Part shown: positions 50,167-59,319 of the stretch, in pieces | How the letters are laid out: each line of letters starts with the position of its first letter | How positions within the stretch are numbered: position 1 is the first letter of the stretch | Assembly (NCBI GenBank): GCA_037439785.1 | Contig: JBBIVJ010000004.1 | Location: 1-64,000, forward strand | Source: DSVZ01 sp037439785 | GTDB lineage: Bacteria; Verrucomicrobiota; Verrucomicrobiia; Limisphaerales; J093 | Reading direction: 5' to 3' | Length of the DNA stretch: 64,000 nucleotides | Notes under the pieces: model-generated | What the model saw: the letters and a program-made list of their open reading frames with translations, nothing else | What the model was told of the DNA's origin: nothing | Database searches by the model: none | Program-made: the position numbers and the translations under genes

Positions 50167-53100
50167 AGACCGTGCCCCCTCCCTGTCCCGAACCGGAGAC
50201 CGGCCCCCGGTACTGGCGCAGCCTGGAGCAACTGGCCGACACCCCGGCCTTCCAGGAATGGCTGGAGCGGGAGTTCCCCGATGGCGCCAGCGAGCTGACC
50301 GATCCGGTCTCCCGCCGTCACTTTGTGCGGATCATGTCCGCCTCCTTCGCCCTGATGGGACTGGGCCTGACCACCGGCTGCCGGCGACCGGAGGAGCGCA
50401 TCCTGCCCTTCAGCAAGCAGCCCCCCGGCTACGTCCACGGCGTGCCCCAGTACTTTGCCACCGCCATGCCGCTGCGTGACCGGGCGGTGCCGCTGCTGGT
50501 CAAATCCTACGACGGCCGGCCCATCAAACTGGAGGGCAACCCGGACCACCCGCTCAACCGCCGCGCCGGCGGGCCGGGCCACGGCGCCACCGACGCCCTC
50601 ACCCAGGCCTCGATCCTCAATCTCTACGACCCCGACCGCGCGCAGCGCTTCACCTACAAGGGCGAAAACGTCGCCCGCGAAAAGGCGCTGGATGCCCTGG
50701 CCGCCGCCGGCCGGGCCGCTGCAGCCGCCGAGGGCAAGGGCCTGGCCTGGCTGCGTGGCCGCACGGCCTCGCCCACGCAACTGCGGCTGGAGGCCGAGCT
50801 GCGCAAACGGTTTCCCCGGGCCCGCGGCTACGTGTACGAGGCCGTGGATTTTGACGTGCATCGCCAGGCAGCCACGCTGCTGTTCGGCCAGCCGCTGGCG
50901 CCTCACTACCACTTCGAAAACGCCCGCCGCATCCTGGCGCTGGACTGCGACTTCCTGGGCAGCGAGCAGGACGCCTGGCACTGGACCGGCGGCTTTGCCC
51001 GCGGGCGCCGGCTGCAATCGCCGAACGACCCGATGAACCGGCTCTACGCCGTCGAGGCGGTGATGAGCCTCACCGGCGCCAATGCCGACCACCGCCTGCG
51101 CCTGCCGGCCGGCCAGGTTTTTCCCCTGGCCGCGGCGCTGTTTGCCGAGTTCATGGACCAGGCCGGGGCCACCCAAAACATGGCCGGGGCGAGTGAATTC
51201 GCCTCCGTACTCAAGGACCGCGCCCGGGCCCTGCCCGCCGAGGCACGCCGCTGGGCAGCGGCCTGCCTGAAAGACCTGATGGCGCACCCGGGCGAAACCC
51301 TGGTGGTGGCCGGCCATTGCCAGCCTCTGGCCGTGCACCTGCTGGCGCAAGCGTTGACCCACCATCTCCAGGGCGGCGGCCGCACGCTGAGCTGGCAGCC
51401 CGCCCCCGAGCCCGCCGAAGGTACCCTCCCGGAACTGGCGCGGGCCCTGCACGCCGGCGAGGTCCAGACCCTTCTCATCCTGGGCGGCAACCCGGTCTAT
51501 GACGCCCCGGCGGACCTGGACTGGCCCGCCGCCCAGCGCAGGGCCGGCACGGTCTTCCGCCTCGGCTATCACGAGGACGAAACCGCGGCGCTGTGCAACT
51601 GGCACCTGCCCGAGGCGCACTACCTCGAATCGTGGGGCGACGCCCGCACCCTCGACGGCACGCTGGTGCCGGTGCAGCCGTTGATCGAACCGCTCTTCGG
51701 CGGACTGACCGCCCTCGAGGTGCTTGCCCGGCTGGCCGGCCTGCCGGTGGTCAAGCCCTACGACCTGGTGCGCGAGACCTTCCGCGAGCTGGCCGGAGAG
51801 GCGGGATGGGAGGAAAAATGGAAGCGGTTTCTACACGACGGCTACCTCGAGGGGTCCGCGCCGGCCGCGGTCACGCCGACCGACGTGGCCTGGCGGGAGG
51901 CGGCCCGGGCCGTGCTGGCCCACCCGCCGCCGGCGGCGCCCGGCGCCCAGAGTCTCGAGGTGGTTTTTCTGCGCGACGCCAAGCTCGACGACGGCCGCTT
52001 CAACAACAACGGCTGGCTCCAGGAACTGCCCGATCCGGTGACCAAGTTGACCTGGGACAACGCCGTGCTCCTGAGCCCGGCCACGGCGAAGGCGCTGGGT
52101 GTGTATCGCGTGCAGGAGGGATACCAGGGCAACCCCAAGGCCCTGAAGACCCGGGTGCCGGTGGTGCGGATCGAGCTGGACGGCCGCCGCATCGAGGCGC
52201 CGGTGTGGGTCCAGCCCGGCATGGCCGACCACGTGGCCGGGTTGGTGTTCGGCTACGGACGCCTGCGCACCGGCCGGGTGGGTAGGGGCGCCGGCTACAA
52301 CGCCTACGTCCTGCGCACCAGCGCGGCCCCCTGGGTGGCGGCGGGGGCCAGGGTGACCCCCGCGAGCCGGGACTACGAGCTGGCCACCACCCAGAACCAC
52401 TGGGCCATGATGGGCCGGCCCATCATCCGCGAGGCCAACCTGGCCGAGTATACCCACAACCCGCGCTTCGCCCGCGCCATGGACATGCCCGAGCCCAAGA
52501 GCGGGGCGGCGCCGTTGTACCCCAACCCGCTGGACGAACTGGCCCGGCACGCCCCGCATCAATGGGCGATGTCCATTGACCTGAGCGCCTGCGTGGGCTG
52601 CGGGGCCTGCATCGTGGCCTGCCAGAGCGAGAACAACATCCCCATCGTGGGCAAGGAGCAGGTCAGCCGCAACCGCGAGATGCACTGGATGCGCCTGGAC
52701 CGTTACTACCTGGGGCCGGAGGAGGACCCGCAGGTGGTCCAGCAGCCCATGCTCTGCCAGCATTGCGAGGCCGCCCCGTGCGAGAACGTCTGCCCGGTCA
52801 ACGCCACCGTGCACGATCAGGAGGGCCTGAACCTGATGGTGTACAACCGCTGCGTGGGCACGCGCTATTGCTCGAACAACTGCCCCTACAAGGTCCGCCG
52901 CTTCAATTTCTTCGACTACAACCGCCGGCCGCTGGACCAGCTTTATCGCAGCCCCTTGACCTCCTTCCACGACGGGGAGTGGGAACTCAAGCGTTGGTTC
53001 AAGAACCGCGACCGCGGCAGCCGCGCCCAGGACGAGTGGGACCTGATGAAACTGGCCCGCAACCCGGACGTGACCGTGCGGATGCGCGGGGTGATGGAGA

Positions 53101-53519
53101 AATGCACCTTCTGCCTCCAGCGCATCGCGCAGGCCAAGATCGCCCAGAAAATCAAGGCGGGCGCCTCCGGCGACATCGTGGTCAAGGAGGGCGCGGTGCA
53201 GACCGCCTGTCAGCAGGCCTGCCCGGCCGAGGCCATCGTCTTTGGCAACCTCAAAGACCCGGACAGCGCCGTAGCCAGGGCCCGAGCCCACCCGCGCAGC
53301 TACGTGGTGTTGGATTACCTGGCGGCCAAGCCGCGGGTCACCTACCTGGCCCGCATCCGCAACCCGAATCCCGAGATGCCGGATTACCACGAGACCCCGC
53401 TGAGCACGCGGGACTATTTGGAGCATGGCGGGCTCTTGCACGGGGTCGGCCACGGCCACGGCCCGGCCCCTGAGGCGGCCGCGCACCCGGCCGCCGCCAC
53501 GAAAGGAGGGCAGCACTGA
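50163..53519 (+). CDS. actB: Alternative complex III subunit ActB, fused molybdopterin-like and Fe-S protein
   Basis: A 1,118-residue peripheral subunit. The N-terminus has a Tat-type motif (SRRHFVRIMSASFALMG) ending in a lipobox-like GLTTGC. Residues about 80-780 resemble the molybdopterin oxidoreductase fold, which in this complex binds no molybdenum. From about residue 800 comes the four-cluster ferredoxin-like part: CVGCGACIVACQSEN starting at C810, CQHCEAAPCENVCP, CVGTRYCSNNCPYKVRRFNF, and CTFCLQRI (C981) with ACQQACP. These clusters are thought to carry electrons within the complex. The ATG overlaps the actA stop (ATGA), and the actC start overlaps its own stop by one base. Length and layout match the one-chain ActB of the family. 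Confidence 0.93.
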   Translation: MKTVPPPCPEPETGPRYWRSLEQLADTPAFQEWLEREFPDGASELTDPVSRRHFVRIMSASFALMGLGLTTGCRRPEERILPFSKQPPGYVHGVPQYFATAMPLRDRAVPLLVKSYDGRPIKLEGNPDHPLNRRAGGPGHGATDALTQASILNLYDPDRAQRFTYKGENVAREKALDALAAAGRAAAAAEGKGLAWLRGRTASPTQLRLEAELRKRFPRARGYVYEAVDFDVHRQAATLLFGQPLAPHYHFENARRILALDCDFLGSEQDAWHWTGGFARGRRLQSPNDPMNRLYAVEAVMSLTGANADHRLRLPAGQVFPLAAALFAEFMDQAGATQNMAGASEFASVLKDRARALPAEARRWAAACLKDLMAHPGETLVVAGHCQPLAVHLLAQALTHHLQGGGRTLSWQPAPEPAEGTLPELARALHAGEVQTLLILGGNPVYDAPADLDWPAAQRRAGTVFRLGYHEDETAALCNWHLPEAHYLESWGDARTLDGTLVPVQPLIEPLFGGLTALEVLARLAGLPVVKPYDLVRETFRELAGEAGWEEKWKRFLHDGYLEGSAPAAVTPTDVAWREAARAVLAHPPPAAPGAQSLEVVFLRDAKLDDGRFNNNGWLQELPDPVTKLTWDNAVLLSPATAKALGVYRVQEGYQGNPKALKTRVPVVRIELDGRRIEAPVWVQPGMADHVAGLVFGYGRLRTGRVGRGAGYNAYVLRTSAAPWVAAGARVTPASRDYELATTQNHWAMMGRPIIREANLAEYTHNPRFARAMDMPEPKSGAAPLYPNPLDELARHAPHQWAMSIDLSACVGCGACIVACQSENNIPIVGKEQVSRNREMHWMRLDRYYLGPEEDPQVVQQPMLCQHCEAAPCENVCPVNATVHDQEGLNLMVYNRCVGTRYCSNNCPYKVRRFNFFDYNRRPLDQLYRSPLTSFHDGEWELKRWFKNRDRGSRAQDEWDLMKLARNPDVTVRMRGVMEKCTFCLQRIAQAKIAQKIKAGASGDIVVKEGAVQTACQQACPAEAIVFGNLKDPDSAVARARAHPRSYVVLDYLAAKPRVTYLARIRNPNPEMPDYHETPLSTRDYLEHGGLLHGVGHGHGPAPEAAAHPAAATKGGQH

Positions 53520-54940
53520 TGGGCGCCGCGGTGAAAGTGGAAGTGCCCGTGCCCCCGCCCGAGCTGGCGCGCCCGCCGCTGGTGGCCAACCAGCGGCCCC
53601 TGGGCTGGATTTCGGACGCGGTGGCGCGAATTTCGGAGGTCAAGACGCCCATGTGGTGGTGGCTGGCCTTCGGGATCAGCTTCACCATGATGCTGGTCTG
53701 CTTCGCCATGATCGCCCACCTCATGTCCACGGGCGTGGGCGTGTGGGGGCTGGGGCATCCGGTGATGTGGGGCTGGGCCATCGTGAACTTCGTGTGGTGG
53801 ATCGGCATCGGCCACGCCGGCACGCTCATCTCGGCCATCCTGTTCCTGTTGCGCCAGCGGTGGCGGACGGCGGTGAACCGGGCGGCGGAAGCGATGACCA
53901 TCTTCGCGGTCATGTGCGCGGGCATCTTCCCGGTCATCCACGTGGGGCGCATCTGGCTGGCGTGGTGGCTGTTTCCCCTCCCGAACGCCAACGACATCTG
54001 GCCGCAGTTCCGCTCGCCGCTGATGTGGGACGTGTTCGCCGTCTCGACCTATTTCACCGTCTCGGTGCTGTTCTGGTACATGGGCCTGATCCCGGACCTG
54101 GCGGTGTACCGCGACCGGGCCCGGACGAAGTTGCGGAAGTTCTTTTACGGCCTGTTCGCGCTGGGCTGGACCGGCTCCAACCGCCACTGGAGCAACTACG
54201 AGAAGGCCTACCTCATCCTGGCCGGCCTGAGCACGCCGCTGGTGCTCTCGGTGCACTCGATCGTGTCCCTGGACTTCGCGGTCTCCCAGCTCCCCGGCTG
54301 GCACACGACCATCTTCCCGCCGTACTTCGTGGCGGGGGCCATCTTCTCCGGCTTCGGCATGGTACTGACACTCCTGATCCCGATCCGCAAGCTCTGCGGG
54401 CTGGAGGACATCATCACCGTGCGGCACGTGGACCTGATGTGCAAGGTGACTCTGGCGACCGGTTCGATCGTGGGGTACGCCTATGGCATGGAGGTGTTCA
54501 TCGCCTGGTACAGCGGCAACCCCTACGAGCGGTTCGCCTTCTGGAACCGTGCCTTCGGGCCGTACTGGTGGGCGTACTGGATCATGATTGCCTGCAACGT
54601 GCTGATCCCGCAGTTGTTCTGGTTCAAGAAGGTCCGGCAACACATGCTGACGGTGTGGATCATCTCGGTGTTGGTGAACGTGGGGATGTGGTTTGAGCGC
54701 TTCGTGATCGTGGTCACCACCCTGGCGCGGGAGTTCCTGCCGGCCAACTGGGGCTATTACACGCCCACCTGGGTGGACATCTGCACCTACCTGGGCACGT
54801 TCGGCCTGTTCTTCACGTTTTTCCTGCTGTTCATGCGGTTCCTGCCCGTCATCGCCATTGCCGAGGTCAAGGGGGTGACCCCGCAGGCCGACCCGCATCA
54901 CCCGCTGGGCGGGGCCCGCGAAGGAGGGCATCACGGATGA
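53519..54940 (+). CDS. actC: Alternative complex III subunit ActC, NrfD/PsrC-like membrane protein
   Basis: A 473-residue integral membrane subunit of the NrfD family with about ten helices, one of two such subunits in the complex; a quinone site lies in this subunit class. Visible landmarks: WWWLAFGISFTMMLVCF (first helix), VWWIGIGHAGTLISAILFLL, FPVIHVGRIWLAWWLFP, and SIVSLDFAVSQLPGWHTTIF with the conserved PGWHTTIFPPYFVAGAIFSG stretch. It starts at the ATG whose A is the last base of the actB stop. Upstream is AAAGGAGG, a strong Shine-Dalgarno sequence, which contrasts with the leaderless first genes elsewhere. Confidence 0.93.
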   Translation: MGAAVKVEVPVPPPELARPPLVANQRPLGWISDAVARISEVKTPMWWWLAFGISFTMMLVCFAMIAHLMSTGVGVWGLGHPVMWGWAIVNFVWWIGIGHAGTLISAILFLLRQRWRTAVNRAAEAMTIFAVMCAGIFPVIHVGRIWLAWWLFPLPNANDIWPQFRSPLMWDVFAVSTYFTVSVLFWYMGLIPDLAVYRDRARTKLRKFFYGLFALGWTGSNRHWSNYEKAYLILAGLSTPLVLSVHSIVSLDFAVSQLPGWHTTIFPPYFVAGAIFSGFGMVLTLLIPIRKLCGLEDIITVRHVDLMCKVTLATGSIVGYAYGMEVFIAWYSGNPYERFAFWNRAFGPYWWAYWIMIACNVLIPQLFWFKKVRQHMLTVWIISVLVNVGMWFERFVIVVTTLAREFLPANWGYYTPTWVDICTYLGTFGLFFTFFLLFMRFLPVIAIAEVKGVTPQADPHHPLGGAREGGHHG

Positions 54941-55479
54941 GCCAGTCAGCGAGCCAGGTGTACGGCGTCATCGCCGAGTTTGACAACCCCGCCGCGACCA
55001 TGCGCGCGGCCGAGCGCCTCCGCGACGAGGGGTTCCGGCGCTGGGACGTGTTTTCGCCCTACCCGGTCCACGGCATGGACCAGGCCATGGGGCTGAAGAA
55101 CTCGAAGGTGGGCTGGTTCTCGTTCCTGGGCGGGGTCTCCGGCTACACCATCGGCATGCTGATGATCTGGTGGATGAACGCGGTGGACTATCCCATCGTG
55201 GTGGGCGGCAAGCCGTATTTCAGCCCGTTCTCGGCCTTTCCGCCCTCCTACGAGCTGACCATCCTCTTCGGGGCGTTTGGGGCGCTGATTGGCATGCTGG
55301 TGTTGAACCGCCTGCCGCGGTTGCACCACCCCCTGCTCAAGCACCGCCGTTTTGCCCTGGCCAGTCATGACCGGTTTTTCATCGTGATCGAGACGGCCGA
55401 CCCGAAATACCAGCCGGACGCCACCCGCCAGTTGCTGGAGTCGCTCGGCAGCACCCGGGTGGAAACCGTGGAGGAGTGA
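54937..55479 (+). CDS. actD: Alternative complex III subunit ActD (DUF3341)
   Basis: A 180-residue membrane subunit with two helices (about residues 57-80 and 100-122; SFLGGVSGYTIGMLMIWWMN, LTILFGAFGALIGMLVLNRL) and the DUF3341 pattern, including YGVIAEFDNPAATMRAAERL at the start and DPKYQPDATRQLLESLG near the end. ActD has no cofactor and links the other subunits. Preceded by AAGGAGG. It overlaps actC by four bases (ATGA) and is followed by actE two bases later. Confidence 0.92.
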   Translation: MSQSASQVYGVIAEFDNPAATMRAAERLRDEGFRRWDVFSPYPVHGMDQAMGLKNSKVGWFSFLGGVSGYTIGMLMIWWMNAVDYPIVVGGKPYFSPFSAFPPSYELTILFGAFGALIGMLVLNRLPRLHHPLLKHRRFALASHDRFFIVIETADPKYQPDATRQLLESLGSTRVETVEE

Positions 55480-55481
55480 CG

Positions 55482-56138
55482 ATGCGCTACTTGCTGGCCG
55501 CCTTAGTTCTGTTGTGCCTGGGAGTGGTGAGCATCGCCGGGTGCCGGGGCAGCCTGTCGCGCCGCCCGCCCATCGAGTTGTTCCCGGACATGGACCGTCA
55601 GCCCAAGCTGCGGCCCCAGTCGGCGAACGAGTTTTTCCCCGACCGCTTCAGTTCGCGGCTGCACCCGGCCCACACCATCCCCCGCAGCCAGCCGCTGCAG
55701 GTGAGTGATACGCCGGTGTACCCCTTCGAGGACCATCCGGTGTTCACCGGGATGGTGGCCGGCACGCCGCCGGGCGCCACCAACTTCGTCGAGGTCAATC
55801 CGCTGCCCATCACTGCCGAACTGCTGGCGCGCGGGCGGCAGGTCTTCGCCATCCACTGCCAGATTTGTCACGGCGCCGCCGGTGACGGCAAGGGCGTCAC
55901 CACCAAGTACGGCATGACGGTAATTGCCAACATCCATGATCCCCGGATTGTGCGGCAGCCCGACGGCGAAATCTTTCATGTGATTACGCACGGACGCAAC
56001 CTGATGCAGGGCTACGCCGCCACCATCGAACCGCAGGACCGGTGGGCGGTCATCAGCTACGTCCGCGCCCTGCAACTGAGCCACCTGGCCACGCTGGAAG
56101 AAGTGCCGGCCGACCAGCAGGCCGCCCTGCGCAAATGA
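55482..56138 (+). CDS. actE: Alternative complex III subunit ActE, mono-heme cytochrome c lipoprotein
   Basis: A 218-residue lipoprotein with an N-terminal signal ending in the lipobox SIAGC (Cys21), thus anchored to the periplasmic face of a membrane. The single heme site is C126-QIC-H. GRQVFAIHCQICHGAAGDGKG and the ligand-bearing LMQGYAATIEPQDRWAVISYVRALQ are typical of class I cytochromes. The start is ATG 55482, with GAGGAG upstream; the GTG at 55476 overlapping the previous stop is the alternative. In the complex ActE likely passes electrons to the next carrier. Overlaps actF by four bases. Confidence 0.92.
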   Translation: MRYLLAALVLLCLGVVSIAGCRGSLSRRPPIELFPDMDRQPKLRPQSANEFFPDRFSSRLHPAHTIPRSQPLQVSDTPVYPFEDHPVFTGMVAGTPPGATNFVEVNPLPITAELLARGRQVFAIHCQICHGAAGDGKGVTTKYGMTVIANIHDPRIVRQPDGEIFHVITHGRNLMQGYAATIEPQDRWAVISYVRALQLSHLATLEEVPADQQAALRK

Positions 56139-57427
56139 CCATGAGTGCTTCCCCCGCCGCCCCCGCATCCTCCGGACCGCCGCTGGACCTGAGCCGCTGG
56201 CGCACGCTGCCCAACCGGTTGATCGGAATCGGGGCGCTCGGTGTCCTGCTGGGCCTGGTGCTGAACCCGGTCCAATTCGGCTACTCCTGGCTGACGGTGT
56301 TCATGTTTTTCCTCAGCCTGGCTCTGGGGGCGTTGTTTCTGGTGCTGGTCCATCACCTGTTCGATGCCGGCTGGTCGGTGCCCATCCGCCGGTTTTGCGA
56401 GCACCTGGCCAACCTGGTGTTTCCCTGGCTGCTGGTGTTTTTCCTGCCCGTTGCGCTGCTGGCCCCCCGGCTCTACGGGTGGATGCAGGTGACGGACCCC
56501 TACGCCGACCATGCCCTCCACGCCAAGCTGCCGCTGTTCACCAAGCCCGGTTTCTACCTGGCGGCGCTGGTCTGCTTTGCGGTCTGGACCTGGCTGGCGC
56601 ACCGGCTCCGGGCCGTGTCGCTGGCGCAGGACGCCGACGGGGCGGCGCATCACACCTACCGGATGCGGCGGCTGGCGGCGGGCGGGATTTTCCTCTTTGC
56701 CCTCACCCTGACCCTGGCGGCCATCCTGTGGATGAAGGGCCTGATGTACGAGTGGTTCTCTACGATGTACGGCGTGTACTACTTCGCCGGCAGCGTGTGG
56801 ATGACCCTGGGCACGGTGTACTTCATCACGATGGTGCTCCAGCGCAACGGCACGCTCACCGCCGTCCTGCACGAGCACCAGTTCTACTTCCTGGGCTCGC
56901 TGATGTTCGCCTTCACCGTCTTCTACGCCTACATCCACTTCTCCCAGTACTTCATCATCTGGAACGCCAACCTGCCCGAGGAGACCTTCTGGTACGTGCT
57001 GCGCGAAAAGGGCACCTGGTGGTACGTGGGACTGGCCCTGATCTTCGGCCACTTCTTCCTGCCCTTCCTGGCCCTGCTGCGGATTGATCTCAAGCTGAAC
57101 TTCACCTGGATGGTCCCCATCTGCGCCTGGACCTGGGTGATGCACTATGTAGACATGGCCTTCAACGTCCACCCCACCTTCCACCCCAACGGCTACCCCT
57201 TCCAGTGGGCGTGGCTGGACCTGGCCTGTGCGGCGTTGATGGGTGGGCTGTTGCTCAAGGCGTTCCTCAAGGACTTCACCGCGCACCCGCCCTTCCCGCT
57301 CCGGGACCCCCGCCTGAGCGAGGCGATGGGCTACGTGGTGGTGCATCCCTCGCCCATCTCCGGCGGCGACCTGGACGAGGTGGATGAACTGAACGGCGCT
57401 GCCGAACCGAATGGAGGTGCCCGATGA
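56135..57427 (+). CDS. actF: Alternative complex III subunit ActF, second NrfD/PsrC-like protein
   Basis: A 430-residue membrane subunit with about ten helices, homologous to ActC. Landmarks: NPVQFGYSWLTVFMFFLSLALG near residue 48 (split), VLVHHLFDAGWSVPIRRFCE, LFTKPGFYLAALVCF, MKGLMYEWFSTMYGVYYFAGSVW and FSQYFIIWNANLPEETFWY, the last being highly conserved in the family. The role in the complex is structural and possibly in energy coupling. It begins at ATG 56135 overlapping the actE stop; ATG 56141 is an alternative. It overlaps the next small gene (ATGA 57424-57427). Confidence 0.92.
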   Translation: MTMSASPAAPASSGPPLDLSRWRTLPNRLIGIGALGVLLGLVLNPVQFGYSWLTVFMFFLSLALGALFLVLVHHLFDAGWSVPIRRFCEHLANLVFPWLLVFFLPVALLAPRLYGWMQVTDPYADHALHAKLPLFTKPGFYLAALVCFAVWTWLAHRLRAVSLAQDADGAAHHTYRMRRLAAGGIFLFALTLTLAAILWMKGLMYEWFSTMYGVYYFAGSVWMTLGTVYFITMVLQRNGTLTAVLHEHQFYFLGSLMFAFTVFYAYIHFSQYFIIWNANLPEETFWYVLREKGTWWYVGLALIFGHFFLPFLALLRIDLKLNFTWMVPICAWTWVMHYVDMAFNVHPTFHPNGYPFQWAWLDLACAALMGGLLLKAFLKDFTAHPPFPLRDPRLSEAMGYVVVHPSPISGGDLDEVDELNGAAEPNGGAR

Positions 57428-57804
57428 AGTGGTGGGACGGTTGCTGCGGAGGCGGAGACCCGGCGAAGACCGGTGCCTGGTTCGTGGGGGCCGTGGGCAC
57501 GCTCCTGTTGGTCGGCGGCCTGGCCTGGTGGGTCTTCCAACGCACCCGCCCCCCCGGCGTGGACACCGCCCGCGCCACTCTCCGCTACAGCAACCTCGCC
57601 GAAATCCGCGCCGCTGCGCACACCGCCCTCACCACCGCCGAAGCGGTGGACAAGGCCAAGGGTATTTACCGCATCCCCATTTCCAACGCCATGGAGCTGA
57701 TGCTCCGGCTCTGGCAGGACCCCGCGGCGGGACGGGCAGACCTGCTGTCGCGGGTGGACAAGGCTACGGCCAAGCCACCGGAGAAACCCAGTGAATACGA
57801 GTGA
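57424..57804 (+). CDS. Small single-helix membrane protein between actF and the CcoN-like gene
   Basis: A 126-residue protein with one membrane helix (GAWFVGAVGTLLLVGGLAWWVF, about residues 17-38), a short cytoplasmic CCGGG start, and a periplasmic part with AEAVDKAKGIYRIPISNAMELMLRLWQ (in pieces). Its GIYRIPISNAME sequence looks like a conserved functional core, not a random linker. Preceded by GGAGGTG and coupled to actF by ATGA. Its position suggests an assembly or coupling subunit, comparable to the small ActG found in some alternative complex III operons, but I cannot show homology. No cofactor motif. Confidence 0.7.
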   Translation: MKWWDGCCGGGDPAKTGAWFVGAVGTLLLVGGLAWWVFQRTRPPGVDTARATLRYSNLAEIRAAAHTALTTAEAVDKAKGIYRIPISNAMELMLRLWQDPAAGRADLLSRVDKATAKPPEKPSEYE

Positions 57805-57843
57805 ACCGGCCGCTCGGGCCATGCCCGCCCCTGACGCCGCCCG

Positions 57844-59319
57844 ATGACCGCCCCGGAAACCACGTCCGCGCCCGTACCCACGCCCGCGGCCCCGGCCGGC
57901 CCGGTACCGGTCGAAGTCATTGACCGCTCCTGCCGCTGGCCGGTGATGGTGCTGCTGGTGCTGGCGGCGGGGTGGATGGTCGTGGCCGGCCTGCTGGCGG
58001 TGCTGGCGGCCATCAAACTCCACGCCCCCGGCCTGCTCGCCCACCAGGCCTGGCTGACCTACGGCCGGTTGCAACCGGCCGCGTGGAATGCGCTGGTTTT
58101 CGGGTTTGCCTCGCTGGCCGGCCTGGCCGTGGCGCTCTGGCTGACCGCCCGCCTCAGCGGGGCTCCCCTGCGGGGCGGCGGTTTCATCCTGCTGGGCGCG
58201 CTCGTCTGGCACGCCGGCCTGAAGTTCGGCCTGCTCGGCATCCTCGCCGGCGACGCCACCGGTTTTGAAGGTCTCGAACTCCCCCCCTACGCCTCGCCCA
58301 TGCTGCTGATGGGCTACCTGTTGATGGCGCCTTGGGCCTTGCTGACCTTTGCCCGGCGTGCGGAGCCCGAGGCCTGCGTGGCACAATGGCACGTCTTGAC
58401 CGCCCTCTGGGTGTTCCCCTGGGTGTTCGCGGCGGCGCACCTGGCCACCACCTTCCTGCCCCTGCGCGGCGTCCTCCAGGCGGCGGCCCAGGCGTGGTAC
58501 CTGCAGAACCTCCAGCTCCTGTGGCTCGGTTATCTGGGGCTGGCGGCCATCTTTTACCTGGTGCCCAAGCTCACCGGCGTGGCCGTGCCCAGCCGCAGCC
58601 TGGCGTTGTTTGGCTTCTGGGTGCTGACCCTCTTCGGCAGCCAGGCCGGCATGGCTCGCTACGCTGGCGGGCCGTTTCCGGCCTGGATGACCAGCGTGGC
58701 CGCCGCCGCGGGGGCGCTGACCTTGTTCGGCGTGGTGGCGGTGGTGCTCAACGGTGCCGGGTGCGCGCGAGCCGTGATGGGCCGGCTGCGTGACAGTGTG
58801 GTGCTGCGCTTTGTCGTGCTGGCGGGGGTGGTTTTTGCAGGCACGGCCGCCCTGTCCGCCCTGAACTCCCTGCTCGGGGTGCGGGAGTGGACCCAGTTCA
58901 CGCTGGTGACGCCCGGCCTGGACCTGTTGTGGATTCAGGGCGTGGCCGGTTTGGCGCTGCTGGGGGCGGGGTACTTCCTGGTACCACGCCTGATGGGGCT
59001 GGCCTGGCCGATGCCCGGTCTGGCGCGGGCACATTTTTACCTCGCCGCGGCGGCGGTGGGGGTGTTGGGGGTGGCGTTTCTGGTGGGCGGTTGGGTCCAT
59101 GGCGTGGCGCTGGGGGATGCGGACCTCAGCTTCCTGGGCGTGGCCAAGCGCTACCTGCCCTTTGCCTCGACCGGGACGCTGGCGCAGTTGCTCTGGCTGC
59201 TGGGGGCGGGCCTGTTTGCCCTCAACCTGCTGGTGTTGGTGGTTCGCGCCTGCCGGCTGGCGGTCGCCCCGGTGTGGCGGGCCTGGCGGACGCCCCAACC
59301 TGAGGAGGTCAGGCCATGA
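57844..59319 (+). CDS. CcoN-like heme-copper oxidase subunit I homologue lacking all metal ligands
   Basis: A 491-residue membrane protein with 12 or more helices, aligning over its whole length with the cbb3 catalytic subunit CcoN: YGRLQPAAWNALVF with FGRLRPLHTNAVIF, WYLQNLQ with WYGHNAV, AIFYLVPKLTG with the post-TM6 YYFVPK segment, AGMARY with AGPHHLHY, LVTPGLDLLW with TIGHVHAGALGW, FLVPRLMG with HLVPKVFG. The six histidines that bind low-spin heme b, heme b3 and CuB are all gone. The first is Ala80, the CuB one Gln221, the HH pair is deleted (269-273), and the last two are replaced (near 356-358). The protein is intact, with no stops. It is therefore probably a structural or electron-transfer scaffold, not an oxidase. 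It overlaps the CcoO gene by four bases. Confidence 0.82.
   Translation: MTAPETTSAPVPTPAAPAGPVPVEVIDRSCRWPVMVLLVLAAGWMVVAGLLAVLAAIKLHAPGLLAHQAWLTYGRLQPAAWNALVFGFASLAGLAVALWLTARLSGAPLRGGGFILLGALVWHAGLKFGLLGILAGDATGFEGLELPPYASPMLLMGYLLMAPWALLTFARRAEPEACVAQWHVLTALWVFPWVFAAAHLATTFLPLRGVLQAAAQAWYLQNLQLLWLGYLGLAAIFYLVPKLTGVAVPSRSLALFGFWVLTLFGSQAGMARYAGGPFPAWMTSVAAAAGALTLFGVVAVVLNGAGCARAVMGRLRDSVVLRFVVLAGVVFAGTAALSALNSLLGVREWTQFTLVTPGLDLLWIQGVAGLALLGAGYFLVPRLMGLAWPMPGLARAHFYLAAAAVGVLGVAFLVGGWVHGVALGDADLSFLGVAKRYLPFASTGTLAQLLWLLGAGLFALNLLVLVVRACRLAVAPVWRAWRTPQPEEVRP

Noticed and set aside
57844..59319. Functional cbb3 oxidase catalytic subunit
   Set aside because: All six histidine ligands needed for the hemes and copper are missing.
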